A DNA stretch of 64,000 nt from Micropterus salmoides. Lineage: Eukaryota > Chordata > Actinopteri > Centrarchiformes > Centrarchidae. Position 1 is the first letter of the stretch, and each line of letters begins with the position of its first letter. Location of the stretch: NCBI RefSeq assembly GCF_014851395.1, contig NW_024041150.1, positions 25,223,225 through 25,287,224 of the forward strand, in the 5' to 3' direction. Made by a program: the position numbers and the translations under genes. The notes under the pieces were generated by a model. It was not told where the DNA came from. It did not search any database and saw nothing but the letters and a program-made list of their open reading frames with translations. This document shows positions 10,401 through 21,732 of the stretch, one piece after another.

Positions 10401-12487
10401 TTTCTTCTGGAAAATGTCACATCTGGCATCAAGCATTCAGTGACGTTTACGAAAGCTTTGAAAGTCTTGCAGACTTGTTCAATTCTTAATTTGTAGACAA
10501 TTTCCAAATTATTTTACACTGACTGATTATCTAGGCATGTTTGTCCAAATTGTGGACCACGAATGGGTCTGATGATAACTTCAAACTCAGTCTACCAAGA
10601 CTAGTGAGCATCTACTTTGAAATACATCATTTAGGTCTGTAGCGTCTGACCTTCCTGTATCCCCCAGGAGCATTATAGGGAATGCTGGTCTGCAGTGTGG
10701 TGTTGTGCTTCTCCACAATGTAGCCTCTCTCCACTGCAACCCGCTGTTCCTCAAGTTCACCATTGAGTCCAATGTTGAGTTTTGTGCTGTGAAGACCTGG
10801 GTAAAGTGCATCAGGAGTCTCCCACACCATGTAGCCGCGGTCGTCATATGATCCCTCATCTGTAAAAAGATGAATATTGCAGCTTGAACTGTAAACCTTT
10901 TAGTTAAATGCTAACCACAGCAAAGTAGAGATTGTTGTACTGACCCACGGAGCAGCAGCCACCAGGTCGACTATGAGGACGACCCATCTTTGTCTGGAGA
11001 ACAGAGTTGCATGGACCACCTCTACTGGAACACCATTCACCTGGAGAGACACTCAAAATGCAAACCTGCTTTGGACTTAACGCTTTAAAAACAGACATGG
11101 TCTGTTAGTGGTTTACCTTAGTGCTAAGTGAGCCAGGTTGTCCATATGGTGTACGAAATACCAGCCTTCCATCTGTGAAGTTGAACATGTAACCCTGCTT
11201 GTGAGCTTCAGAGAGTTTTACGGGCGGTAACTGCTCCTCCGCCCTCTGAAACATCACCTGCCAATCTGAAGTGGTGGAGCTATGTGCCTGGAAAGAGATA
11301 TAAAGTCTTTTCTTTTTAAAAACTTGACCTCACTAAGTGAAAGATTCTTTCAGTGATGTGAGACGTACAAGTTTGAGAGCATTCCAGTCATCGGTCTTTG
11401 TCCCAGATGTGCAGGTGACTTCACTCCTCACAGACACCTGGAAAGAAATAATTAGTCAACATCTGAAACTCTTCCATTAGTAATAATCCAAGTATGTACC
11501 AAAGCTTACTTCCATGTAGTTGGTCTCACAGGTAACCTCTCTGGGAGACCAGGGGAGAACGGGAGAACAGGCCTTGTTCAAGGAATAGGTGACCAACTTT
11601 CCTTCATGTGTTGCAATCAGGTTGAAGTTGAATGTGAACACTTTGTCATCCTGAAAGAACCCATAAATGATGTGTTAAAAACATAGCAGGGTATCAGAAC
11701 TGCAACTCTTAATCGATCTGAAGTGAAGCCACATGCAATGTCAAAGTTATATCACCATTATCAAAACCAGTTTTATATATGATTTGTACACACTTTGTTG
11801 CCAGTGTGACAGCTGAAGTAGGAGGCTCGGAGCCCCACGTGGTGTAGAGGGAGGACAGAGCCACTGTAGCCACACTTTGCTGCATACTGCTTAGTGATAG
11901 GATACACGCCTGTCTCATCTGAAAAAGAATTATGACATTGCAAATGCAGCTCAGTATTTACTCCAAACCTGTTCTTGGAGAGGAGCGTGTGAGTTGAAAA
12001 TAGCTCAAAGTCAATAGAGTGTGGAGTTTCTAGAGACTACAATGGGTGATTTCATTCATTAAATGCTTGACTGAAGTTTCTACTCAGAATTACATTCCTC
12101 AGTAACAGGTTGGCCGAAAGACATTTACAGCACGATGAAGTTGTGCAGGACATACCAGCAGCCTCAAAGCGAGGATCCTCCCCAGTGAAGGAGAGATTAA
12201 CTGTTATCATGAAGTAACGATCAAGACACTCCATGTGCAGAACTCCTGTATGCACATACAAGTTAAGGTCAATACATGGATATTGTATTGATTATTGTAT
12301 TTGTCAATGAGCCAATACTTTTATTACCATCAGGAATACCACCACATTTTGCAGCTGACCACACAGACAGGAGTAAGACCACACTGTAAGACAAAGGCAT
12401 GTGTCTCTTGCATGCAAATATGTCAGCACTGAACACAAACTTAATAGCCTCTAAAACAACTTACCCAAATACAATCCCAGTAGACAT
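7329..12487 (-). CDS. Zona pellucida AX-like egg-coat protein, copy A (frame disrupted in exon 8)
   Basis: Secreted egg-envelope protein of ZPAX type, 19 exons: 12487-12465, 12383-12328, 12245-12156, 11918-11794, 11650-11510, 11437-11369, 11287-11117, 11040-10945, 10859-10651, 9739-9589, 9522-9314, 9235-9115, 9029-8824, 8733-8616, 8547-8375, 8271-8195, 7871-7753, 7668-7527, 7353-7329. A signal peptide (MSTGIVFGVVLLLSVWSAAK) spans exons 1-2. Exons 15-17 encode a ZP-N module with four Cys (VCSADG, KNCGPRE, NSCGSL, IQCTY). Exon 8 has one T fewer than copies B and C (GCTGCTGCTCC against GCTGCTTGCTCC), which breaks the frame. A donor four bases further on (GTCA|gtacaa) would restore it, giving about 774 residues but losing a conserved Cys. 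The tail after the ZP-N differs from B and C, and there is no membrane anchor. The stop TAA overlaps an AATAAA. It could be a young pseudogene, a rescued gene or an assembly error. Confidence 0.8.
7433..7479. repeat. Homopolymer cluster T/A/G
   Basis: A T-run, about 27 A bases and a run of eight G bases stand next to each other, just downstream of gene A's last coding exon. This is a typical low-complexity site where sequencing or assembly length errors are likely. Confidence 0.8.
9740..10650 (-). other. Enlarged intron 9 of egg-coat copy A
   Basis: The intron between exons 9 and 10 is 911 bases in copy A but only about 180-190 bases in copies B and C. The extra DNA contains an A-rich block near 9850-9880 and otherwise unique AT-rich sequence. 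I see no exon, transposase or clear terminal repeats in it. Confidence 0.5.
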
Positions 12488-12820
12488 AACTACTGTTTTG
12501 TTGGTAAATATCTAAAGCTAGCCCAGCTCCTAGCAAACTACACTTACAAACCAACACACTAAAGTGAACCACTTGCTTAGTATGCTGTCTGCTACACTCT
12601 AACCTCATCAGCTGCAACTTATTCACAGGTGGCTTTGATTGCCAGTGAGCTAAAAATAATTGCATCTGGTTGGTTGGTGAAGAAACCGACTTACAAAAGC
12701 TGGTGTAGCAGACACCACCACATGGTGCCATTTTAACCAGACTATACCAAGTGTTAGCAGGTGTAGTTTGCTAGCAGCTAGGCTAGCTTTAGACACTGCT
12801 AACACATCAGTATCTTCAGT
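12488..12820. promoter_or_regulatory. Shared divergent promoter of egg-coat copies A and B
   Basis: The start codons of A (12487, minus) and B (12821, plus) are 333 bases apart and face away from each other. A conserved core, TGTAGTTTGCTAG plus a TAGCTTTAGA block, stands about 30-60 bases before each ATG, in opposite orientations: 12511-12543 for A and 12762-12793 for B. The same core occurs before gene C (25874-25905). B and C also share upstream text (CTGGTTGGTTGGT, TGCCATTTTAAC, TATACCAAGTG). Conservation and position suggest co-regulated oocyte expression; no canonical TATA box was found. Confidence 0.6.
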
Positions 12821-15800
12821 ATGGCTTGGTATTGCCTTGGGTAAGGTGCTTTGAGGGTCATTCATGAGCTGTTAGTTGACATTGGTGTACTTATGTGTAT
12901 ATATTTTTGTCTTACAGTGTGACCTTGCTCCTGTCTGTGTGGGCAACTGGAAAATCTGAAAACATTCCTGATGGTAAGAATCAAAATATCTTCTTAAATA
13001 CATGCCTGTATTCATTAGAACATATATTAAGATATGAACTTTTGTATGTACAGGAGTACTTCAAATGGAGTGCTGTGATCGTTACTTGATGATAGCTGTT
13101 GCTCTCCCCTTCACTGCGACTGACACTCATTTTGAGGCTGTTGGTAAGTTCCTTTCAAACAGGGGGCAGAAACAGTAGGACTTTTCTTTTACTTACAATC
13201 TTTTTTTATTACACTGAGGAATCACCAGGCTGATGAGCCATCTGAGCACAAATCTAGTCTACAAACTAGTCAGTCAGTTCTTAAGACCAACCTGTCCTGT
13301 TCAACTCCAGCTATATTTCAATCAGGAGAGACTTCATCCGGAGCAAATGAATAATTTATTGACATGTGCACAATGACTATGGAAAATGTGAATCGTCAAT
13401 TTGACCCCATCTTGACCTCATGGTATTTTAAAGGGGATTGTAAAACTGTTATTTGGTATAGAAGTCCCACCTGATGGAGTCTAGCCAGTAGTGGTGGGAT
13501 GAAGAGAATTCAGATACTATCAATGGACTTCTGGTGAACTCAGTCCTGGGGCTGGATATGATGAACTGGAGGCGTATGGGGTTGAAGAGGGTTGCAGAGA
13601 TCTCACACTAAAATGACAGCTGACGGCAGCAGAAAGAAGAACTGATTCAAAGTTTGACAGCAACTAAATGGCTGGCTGATTTTGCCAAACTCTAACTGTT
13701 TAGTTAAGAGTTAACGCCCATAGTCAGCTGATTAGAGAAGCGGGAAGAGCGAGGGAGTATGTGAGTGAAGCATAAAGAGTCTTTCTGGTTTAACTTTAAA
13801 ACTGAGCTTCATTTTAATACATCATTGACAAATTAAACTTAAGTATTTCAGTAAATAAGTGCAAGAACAGTGTTGGAACAAAACCAATGCACTTTGTCTT
13901 TCAGATGAGACAGGTGTGTACCCCATCACTAAGCAGTATGCAGCAAAGTGTGGCTACACCATCCGTGTTCTCCCTCTACTGGCCCGCATGCAGTTCCGAG
14001 CCGCTTACTTCAGCTGTCACGCAGAAAACGAAGTATGAACAAATGACGTATAAAACTGGTTTTCATAATTTGTCAACCTAAACTATGAGATTGGCTGTGG
14101 CTTCCCTTCAGGAGCAAAACTCTAGATCGCTCAGGAGTTGCAATAACTTTTTATGGGTTCTTTCAGGATGACAAAGTGTTCACATTCAACTTCAACCTGA
14201 TTACCACACATCAAGCAAAGAAGCTCACCTATGCCTTGAACAAGACCTGCTCTCCTGCTCTCCCCTGGTCTCCCAGAGAGGTTACCTGTGAGACCAACTA
14301 CATGGAAGTAAGCTTAATTTCATCCAACATGGAAGCAAGCTTAATTTCATAACTAACATTTCACAAATGCTTGCTAAACTTGATTTCTCTGTAGGTGTCT
14401 GTGAGGAGTGACGTGGCCTGTCAAACTGGGATAAAGAGACACGACTGGGATGCTGTTGCCAAAACTGTGTGTTTGACATCGCCTTCTGGAAAATGTGTGG
14501 AATTTGTCACCTGCAGCTAGAATACCATAGCATACAATCAGATAAGCATATACAGTACACAACCTGTGTGTGGGGTTTTGTCTTTCCAGGCCTATGCCTC
14601 GGCCACCTCAGATTGGCAGGTGATGTTCCAGAGGGTAGAGCAAGAGCTGGTGCCCATGAGCTTTGTTAAAGCTCACAAGCAGGGTTATGCGTTTGACTTG
14701 ACAGATGGAAGGCTGGTATTTCGTACACCGTATGGACAACCTGACTCCCTCAGCACTGAGGTAAACTACTGATACAGACTGTAATGCATCTAGTCCATGG
14801 TATTTGAAATTCTTAAATCCTTTTTTAATCTTACGTTAAACCAATACCTTCAATGCCGACTTGTGAAGCATTAAGTCCAAAGCCGGTTTGCATTTTGAGT
14901 GTCTCTCCAGGTGAATGGTGTTCCAGTAGAGGTGGTCCGTGCAACTCTGTTCTCCAGACAAAGATGGATCATCCTCATAGTCGACCTGGTGGCTGCTTGC
15001 TCCATGGGTCAGTATGACAATTTCTACTTTGCTGTGGTTAGCATTTAACTAAAAGGTTTACAGTTCAAGCTGCAATATTCATCTTTTTACAGATGAGGGA
15101 TCATATGACGACCGCGGCTACATGGTGTGGGAGACTCCTGATGCACTGTACCCAGGTCTTCACAGCACAAAACTCAACATTGGACTCAATGGTGAACTTG
15201 AGGAACAGCGGGTTGCAGTGGAGAGAGGCTACATTTTGAAGAAGCGCAACACCACACTGCAGATCAGCATCCCCTATAATGCAAAAGGAGGATACAGGAA
15301 GGTCAGAAGGCACTGATGTAACAAGTTGGAAATGACCGTTTTGAATCAATCTGCAGCATTTAAGCTCAAATCAGGAGTATAATTCTTCATGACGCGGTCA
15401 CAAAATGTGGATGTGACATCTGATCTAGCACACTTATTTAATATTGCTAGTCAAACTATTAAATTAATACAGTCAAAATTGTATTTTCAGAGCTTTGTGT
15501 CTGGCAACCTTTACGAGTTTTACATCTTTGATTTGTACTTGGAGCAAATCTCAGTGGATGAGGATCACGTAGAGACCAGACTTCGCTTTCAAGGGACACT
15601 GGCCACTCCTGTGCTGCCACACCCTGTTTTCACTGCAAACCGTAAGTATTAGGACAAGACATTGGCCAAGTTGCTGCAACCATAATCTGAATGGCTTCTC
15701 GTTTCAGGAACGGTTCTTGAGGAGCGCACCTTCACGATCTACCTCGGCGACGTCCCTGAAGACGTTGAGTTGGCAGCTGTTAATTTGAATGGACAAGAAC

Positions 15801-17609
15801 ATACAGTTCCCTTTACAAATGAGAGCAGCCGCGCCATCACAAATGTTGTTTATCCCAACAACACTCATGGCTACACCCTGAAGGTGCCTTTTGATGACCC
15901 TGATGTCATACAGCAGGTAAAGATCTTTCTGAAGTAGGCTGGCTTCTGGCTTTTGCTCCTTGCGTCTGTCATAACTGTATTTTGTGTCTCCTAGTACTCC
16001 AGAGAAGATGCAGTTCTTTACTATAGGCTGGACATCAACTACACACTGACTGTTCTGCCTGAAAACGAACTGTATTACCACCTGGCCTCTATTGAGGCAT
16101 TGTTCACAGATGTCTGTAAGTCATTACACTTCAACATGTAGAAAATGGTCTCTGTTTGTATTAGCAGTGAGCAGAGTATCCAATGTCTTGTATTTGACAG
16201 ATCCTCCATCGTTGGATGCCGCCTGTTCCGAGTCTGGGATCAGCTTCAAACTGGACCACCGGCCTTTTGGCTACCTGTGGGAGCTCCGTGTCGGCTCTGA
16301 CCCGCTGACGTCAGAGCTGGCAGCCCAGCACGGCTACATCATGAGCAATGATAGCCAGAGTCTGCTGCTCAATGTGCCGCTCTTCACTCATGGCTACAAG
16401 TACAAGGTGAGATGAGGAATCTCCTATTGGAAGCATCTCTTAAGGCGTTGCCTGGACCGAGGACATCAGTGACTAAGCTGCATGTATTTTCTACAGGACG
16501 TTACTTTGAAGGGCTTCTCTGGCACTTTTGAGGTCATTGTGTGGGATCGTGAAGCATCCGAGGTCCAGAGTTCAGCTGTCACGACTTGCCTCTTCTCTGC
16601 TCCTGAACTCATTAGTAAGAACATCCTTACCGTAAGAGCTGGTGGGTCTTAGTTGACACGTGCACTAAAACAAATCTCTGTGTAGTGTGTTCGACTGATG
16701 GGAGGATGACCGTGGTGGCTGACTTGTCTCTGGCCGTCCCAAGCGGAGGAGTTCCTGCCAGAACCAACCTCCTAGATAAACACTGTGGCCCCAGAGAGGC
16801 AGATGACACCAGGGCTCTCTTCTCTTTTCCGGTCAACAGCTGTGGATCCATAGTCAAGGTAGTACCACTGTTCTTCTCTTCAGTACTGCAAAGGGTCACT
16901 TCATGTACTTTAATTACGGTTACAGCTGTGTTTGTGTGTAATTTTTATTTCTCCAGCTTGGCATGGAAACTGTGACCTATGAAAACCAAATTTTCTTCAG
17001 CAAGACGTTGCATGCTGTGAAACATCAAGCAGACTTGGGCAATGAGATTGACAGGTATATCTTCAACCCCACGTCCATTAGGTTATGTAGCCTTACTCTA
17101 GTCATGCTGCAGACTATTTCATTGTTTTGTCTTGCAGGGTGAGGGTGCAGTGTACATATGCGCTGGACGGACTGAGCCGCACAGTATACAGGTTTCAATC
17201 TGAAGAAGCTGGAGTAGGTCACATTGTGCACTCCAGTGGAGGTAGGTGGGCAAACTAGATAAACCACATCACTCAATATATCATGTTTGACAATCCGTTT
17301 GGTCTTCTATTCTAGGTCTACGGAGTCCCGTCATCCAGCTTTCTACTGTGCCTCAAAAGCCAGTGCCCATTTCCAGAAAACGAGTCTCAATAAGACGTGG
17401 TTACCGCCCACCTGCTAAGCACATCAGAGTATCCAGCTTTCTAAAGAATCGTTACAAGAAAGGTCGGTACTTAAAACCCTGGTCAAACTTGACAGTAAGA
17501 AGTCTGTTCCTAAATATAATTTCTCTTCACAGGAGCTAGAGGATCCAAGCCAAAGGGAATATCTCCATATCATAAAGGACATTTGTGTATTAAGTGTAAA
17601 TCTCAATAA
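12821..17609 (+). CDS. Zona pellucida AX-like egg-coat protein, copy B (intact)
   Basis: Intact 19-exon ZPAX-type gene, 795 residues: 12821-12840, 12918-12973, 13054-13143, 13905-14032, 14167-14307, 14395-14466, 14590-14760, 14911-15007, 15093-15301, 15491-15641, 15708-15916, 15995-16115, 16201-16406, 16497-16614, 16686-16858, 16957-17054, 17138-17241, 17316-17462, 17533-17609. All junctions are GT/AG and lengths sum to a multiple of three. A signal peptide (MAWYCLGVTLLLSVWATGK) spans exons 1-2. Exons 3-14 form repeated Cys-poor beta-rich segments with N-glycosylation sites (NTTL, NESS, NNTH, NYTL). Exons 15-17 encode a ZP-N module (MCSTDGRMTVV, HCGPRE, NSCGS, VQCTY). The tail is basic (SRKRVSIRRGYRPP) with no membrane segment and no ZP-C. 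ZP-N modules mediate filament formation in egg coats (family knowledge). The TAA stop lies inside AATAAA at 17605-17610, so the 3' UTR would be very short. Confidence 0.88.
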
Positions 17610-17610
17610 A
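17605..17610 (+). terminator. Poly(A) signal overlapping the stop codon of copy B
   Basis: The last two codons and stop read TCT CAA TAA A, so AATAAA spans the stop codon. No other AATAAA follows closely. A 3' UTR of roughly 15-30 bases is implied if this signal is used. Confidence 0.5.
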
Positions 17611-17629
17611 ATGGTGTCTTAAAAATATG

Positions 17630-19939
17630 GAGACTGTAATTGGGAAATTGATCCTACACCACTGTACATTTATAAAAAATGAAAGTTCAGCTGATAATGA
17701 CCAATTTGCTTATTGCCGGACAGAAGCAATAGCTGGATTGTTACCCCACACTAACTTCTAATGTTACATTATCCAAACTTATAGATCAATACACCAGACA
17801 TCTCTTTGCAAATGCACAAATTCCAATTAATTCCCCAGCCACTAAGAGTTGACCATAATTCAAATGTTTGGCGGAAGCGTCCAGAGACGGGGACTCGAGT
17901 CCGGCTTAATGCACACACAGTGACTTGAGACTCGTCCTCAAAAGACTTCAGACTTGACTCTAACTCGAGGTGCGGGACTCGTGAACAATGTTTGTTTTTA
18001 GGAAATGTCTCATGAGTTCGCTGTTATCGATTGTTTGCCATTATGGCAATTTTGAAGGTCTTTGGATGCTATATATATATATATATTTTTTTTTTTTGGC
18101 AGGGCATAGGTTAAAACACTTTACTAGTCACAAGTGCCATTTGAAAATAGCTTGGTCTGCTTCCATTAGACACCCTGCTTAAAATTACACTAATTAGAGG
18201 TTGGTGAACTGAAAGATTGGTCAAAGAGCCCCACACACATCTGGCACAGGATGATGATCAGGAGGAAGAACCTTCATCTCACTCCCCTTTGTTCACACCA
18301 ACTATCGCCTGCTACTGATCTATGTGCACAGTTTTCTGAATAAAGATCTTTTGCTTTTACCTCACTGTCTGTGGTGTTCTGTGTCAGCTCACTACAAGAA
18401 ATAACTTTGACAACGAGGGGGTGGCCCCCTTCCTAGCAGAAGGGTTCCTTGCGGTCCCCGGACGAGTAAGACTATCAGAGCTTCTCCAGATCACAACCTG
18501 TTTCAGCAACCTGTAGTGAGGAGGACTTCACTATTGGAGGATGGGAGCGTCCCTCCAGTGAAAGTCCTGCATATCCAGGACATCGAACCCATTGGCCAGC
18601 AGTAGGTCCTGGGGTGGAGGAGTATACAGGCCCTTTGCACTGTGATTTTCCTTGCAGGCCACAGTCCAGTGTTCTGGCTGATGTGGAGTCAAACTAACGA
18701 GCCTTCAGTTTACCCTCATCGACAAGCGGCCTTGGCTCCGCTGGACCGTGGCAGGGAGTAGAAATGGCAGTTTCTTTTGCCTTTGCTCCCATGAGGAGTC
18801 ATGGGCCTTTAGGCTGAGCTGATCCTCAGGCTCTGAAGCTCATATGATGATAGAGCTGAACCATGGAAGGGTGGAGTCATTGTTTTGTTTTGTGCCAGCA
18901 GCCATAACATGCTGCTGCTTCTGCTGAATGACTGAAGCTAAGCAGAGGACGGCATCTGCTAAAGCACAGTATCCCCCGAGGTCATGACTCACTGTGGCAC
19001 TTGTCGCAAAGAGTAGGGGGTTCCTGGGTGTCATCAAAATTTGTCAAAATTCCCAGCCTGCCTTTCTCTGTCTGGACATCTAATCATCCCCCAGTGTAAT
19101 TGGCTCAATGTTTCCCTCCCTCTCCACCTCAAGCTGATGTGTGGTGAGTGTTCTGGCTCAAAATGACAGTGTATGAAACCAATGACCAAAATAGTCATTC
19201 TTTCATTGTGTTACTGTATTTCCCTGAATGCTGGGGACCCCCTCAAGGACTCCTGGGGGTCCTGGATCCCACTTTGAAAACCACTGCCACAGAATGACCA
19301 TAGAATTGTTGCTTAAAATTGGACAAAAATGAGAAATTTAAGAGAGCTATGGGTGGACACTTACAATTTCAATTGCCGGAAAGGACTTCAAAGGAATTGC
19401 CCTTCTTGGGAAGAAGAATAGTACAATAAAACTTAAATAGCCCGGGCTTTTATTTACTTCAATCACTGAACTCCCCCTGCCTATATTTGGGACAAACATC
19501 CAATATGGGACAGGCTTTTAATTCTTTTCACACAAAACTTTTGCTCAGTAAAAGATGGGAAATCTAGGCTTCTATCAAATTGTAATTTTAATCAGCATTA
19601 ATATTACATGTATGAAAATACATGTAATAATGCTGATTTACAGTGCAGTGCTGTTCAAGGACAGCTGGTCATAGTGTGTCAAACCCAGGATCATATGCGG
19701 CCAAGCCGGGCACAGTTAAGTGTAATGAGATTGTGGAGAGCCTAATCAAATATGGCAACATAACTATGTTCCACTTTCAGACTTCTCAGTCCAGAGAAAG
19801 TAAAACCAGTGCTACCATGTTTATTTGCTAACATTCCCCATAATTTACATAAGTGAGTTGAAATTACATAGTACTTGTGCACCGTTTATGGCAATGATTA
19901 ATGCAGCCATTAAATATGGTGTGTTATGCAGAAGGAGTA
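17630..19939. other. Intergenic DNA between egg-coat copies B and C, repeat-rich
   Basis: No gene is visible. Around 17870-17990 is a GACTCGAG-rich segment (ggactcgagtccgg, cttgagactcgtcctc) of the kind found in dispersed fish DNA elements. Around 18240-18420 a segment with an AATAAA, then ttttgcttttacctcactgt and a downstream acaacgagggggtgg resembles the end of an LTR, but no partner LTR or retroviral-type gene was found. Around 19230-19290 is a short piece ending cactttgaaaaccactgc, similar to hAT element termini. All of these calls are by eye and weak. Confidence 0.35.
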
Positions 19940-19947
19940 ATTCTTAT

Positions 19948-20314
19948 TAGGGGTGGGGGGGGGAAATTGTTACAGTATAGTATCGTGATATTTTCCATGG
20001 CAATACTGTATTGCTAAATGGATGCCAAGTATCGATATTATAGAAATTGCAGGTGGGACTTAACTTTTTGGTACTAGAATAATAAAGTCTATTGCTTTTT
20101 TAGTCCACTAGAAAGCTTAACAGGACCATATAGAGTACTGAAAGTGATAACCGAAATGTATCTTTTTAGATAAACAGATGTTGACAAAGTTTGACTTTAG
20201 GGACCTAATTGGAAGTTGGAAAAAAGGTTATAAATTGCAATATTTAAAATTGAATTGCAACATAAATATTGTGATAATATTGTATCATGGGGCCTCTGGT
20301 GATTCCCACCCCTA
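19948..20314. mobile_element. hAT-type miniature element with intact 8-bp target duplication
   Basis: Terminal inverted repeats TAGGGGTGGG (19948) and CCCACCCCTA (ending 20314) bound a non-coding element of 367 bases containing cgtgatattttccatgg-type text. It is flanked on both sides by ATTCTTAT (19940-19947 and 20315-20322), a perfect 8-bp duplication diagnostic of hAT-superfamily insertion. No transposase is encoded, so it is a non-autonomous MITE. Confidence 0.85.
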
Positions 20315-20591
20315 ATTCTTATACCTACGCAACTCAATATTTAGATATTGTGACACTATAAGTCAAAGCAATTGTCACTATTCCAAACTTATTTGGGTAC
20401 AGTTGGGGGCTGAGCCGTTTCTGGCTGAGATGTACAGGCAGCCCTACACAGAAACAGACATCAGTAGCAGGCTGTACTATGCTTTCAATGTACTCCCTGT
20501 TGAACAGCAAGGGGCCACAATACATAAGATACTGATGTACTTAGTTGGCAAAGTTTCCACTAAAAAGGTTTCACGGTTCAGTTTCAAAATA

Positions 20592-21475
20592 CACTGCTCA
20601 AAAAAAATAAAGGGAACACTTAAACACAATGTAACTCCAAGTCAATCACACTCCTGTGAAACCAAACTGTCCATCAATTTCACATGCTGTTGTGCAAATG
20701 GAATAGACAACAGGTGGAAATTATAGGCAATTAGCAAGACACCCCCAATAAAGGAGTGGTTCTGCAGGTGGTGACCACAGACCACTTCTCAGTTCCTATG
20801 CTTCGGTCACTTTTGAATGCTGGTAGTGCTGTTCACTCTAGTGGTAGCATGAGACGGAGTCTACAACCCACACAAGTGGCTCAGGTAGTGCAGCTCATCC
20901 ATGATGGCACATCAGTGCGAGCTGTGGCAAGAAGGTTTGCTGTGTCCGTCAGAGCATGGAGGCGCTACCAGGAGACGTGGAGGAGGCTGTTCGAGGGCAA
21001 CAAACCAGCAGCAGAATCGCTACCTCCACTTTTGTGCAAGGAGGAGTGCTGCCCGAGCCCTGCAAAATGACCTCCAGCAGGCCACAAATGTGCATGTGTC
21101 TGCTCAAACGGTCAGAAACAGACTCCATGAGGGTGGTATGAGGGCCCGACGTCCACAGGTGGGGGTTGTTATTACAGCCCAGCATCGTGCAAGATGTTTG
21201 GCATTTGCCAGAGAACACCAAGATTGGCAAATTTGCCACTGGCACCCTGTGCTCTTCACAGATGAGAGCAGGTTCACACTGAGCACATGTGACAGAGTCT
21301 GGAGTCGCCGTGGAGAACGTTCTGCTGCTACGTTCTCTATGGGTTGATAAATTTGATTTCCATTGATCATGTGATTTTTTTGGTCAGCACATTCAACTAT
21401 GTAAAGAGTGTATTACATGAGATTTCATTCAGAGCTAGGGTGTTATTTTAGTGTTCCCTTTATTTTTGAGCACTG
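20592..21475 (+). mobile_element. Tc1/mariner transposon, internally deleted
   Basis: Inverted termini of the form CACTGCTCAAAAA...TAAAGGGAACACT (left) and AGTGTTCCCTTTATTTTTGAG (right) enclose the element, with TA on both outer sides (20590-20591 and 21476-21477) as expected for Tc1/mariner. The transposase gene inside is frameshifted and lacks its second half. The element sits between egg-coat copies B and C. Confidence 0.85.
20849..21347 (+). pseudogene. Broken Tc1-like transposase
   Basis: The reading frame opens at the ATG at 20849 (MRRSLQPTQVAQVVQLIHDG), continues through a helix-turn-helix (VRAVARRFAVSVRAWRRYQE), then changes frame near 21030. It resumes as RALQNDLQQATNVHVSAQTV and ends soon after the first catalytic aspartate block (LFTDESRFTLS). 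The second Asp and the Glu of the DDE triad are absent because the 3' half is deleted. The product cannot be an active transposase. Confidence 0.85.
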
Positions 21476-21732
21476 TAGAAAGAATTGTTAGCTCAACTAG
21501 GAGTCTGGAAACCAAGAGGTGCTGTGCCTTTCTATATACAGAGCTCCTTGGAAGTTGGAAACTCACTCCTGTACAGTTAACCTGCAGTGCAGGTTAGATG
21601 ACCGCTCAACCTTGTCATTTTCATGTAGTGTTCGTCTTAATGACAAGTCAAGTATTTAAGACAAATTTATTAAGCTTTATTTAAAAATTACACAATTACA
21701 AGCCAAACTGTTGATTCACTTTTTCCTGATGA

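Noticed and set aside
10587..10859. Minus-strand open frame over copy A exon 9 in an alternative frame
   Set aside because: This is the frame that would follow the exon 8 deletion with the normal donor. It does not match exon 9 of copies B and C, so I treat it as evidence of disruption, not as a separate protein.
18240..18420. Possible LTR end with AATAAA
   Set aside because: No matching second LTR, primer-binding site or retroelement gene could be found, so I do not call an LTR element.
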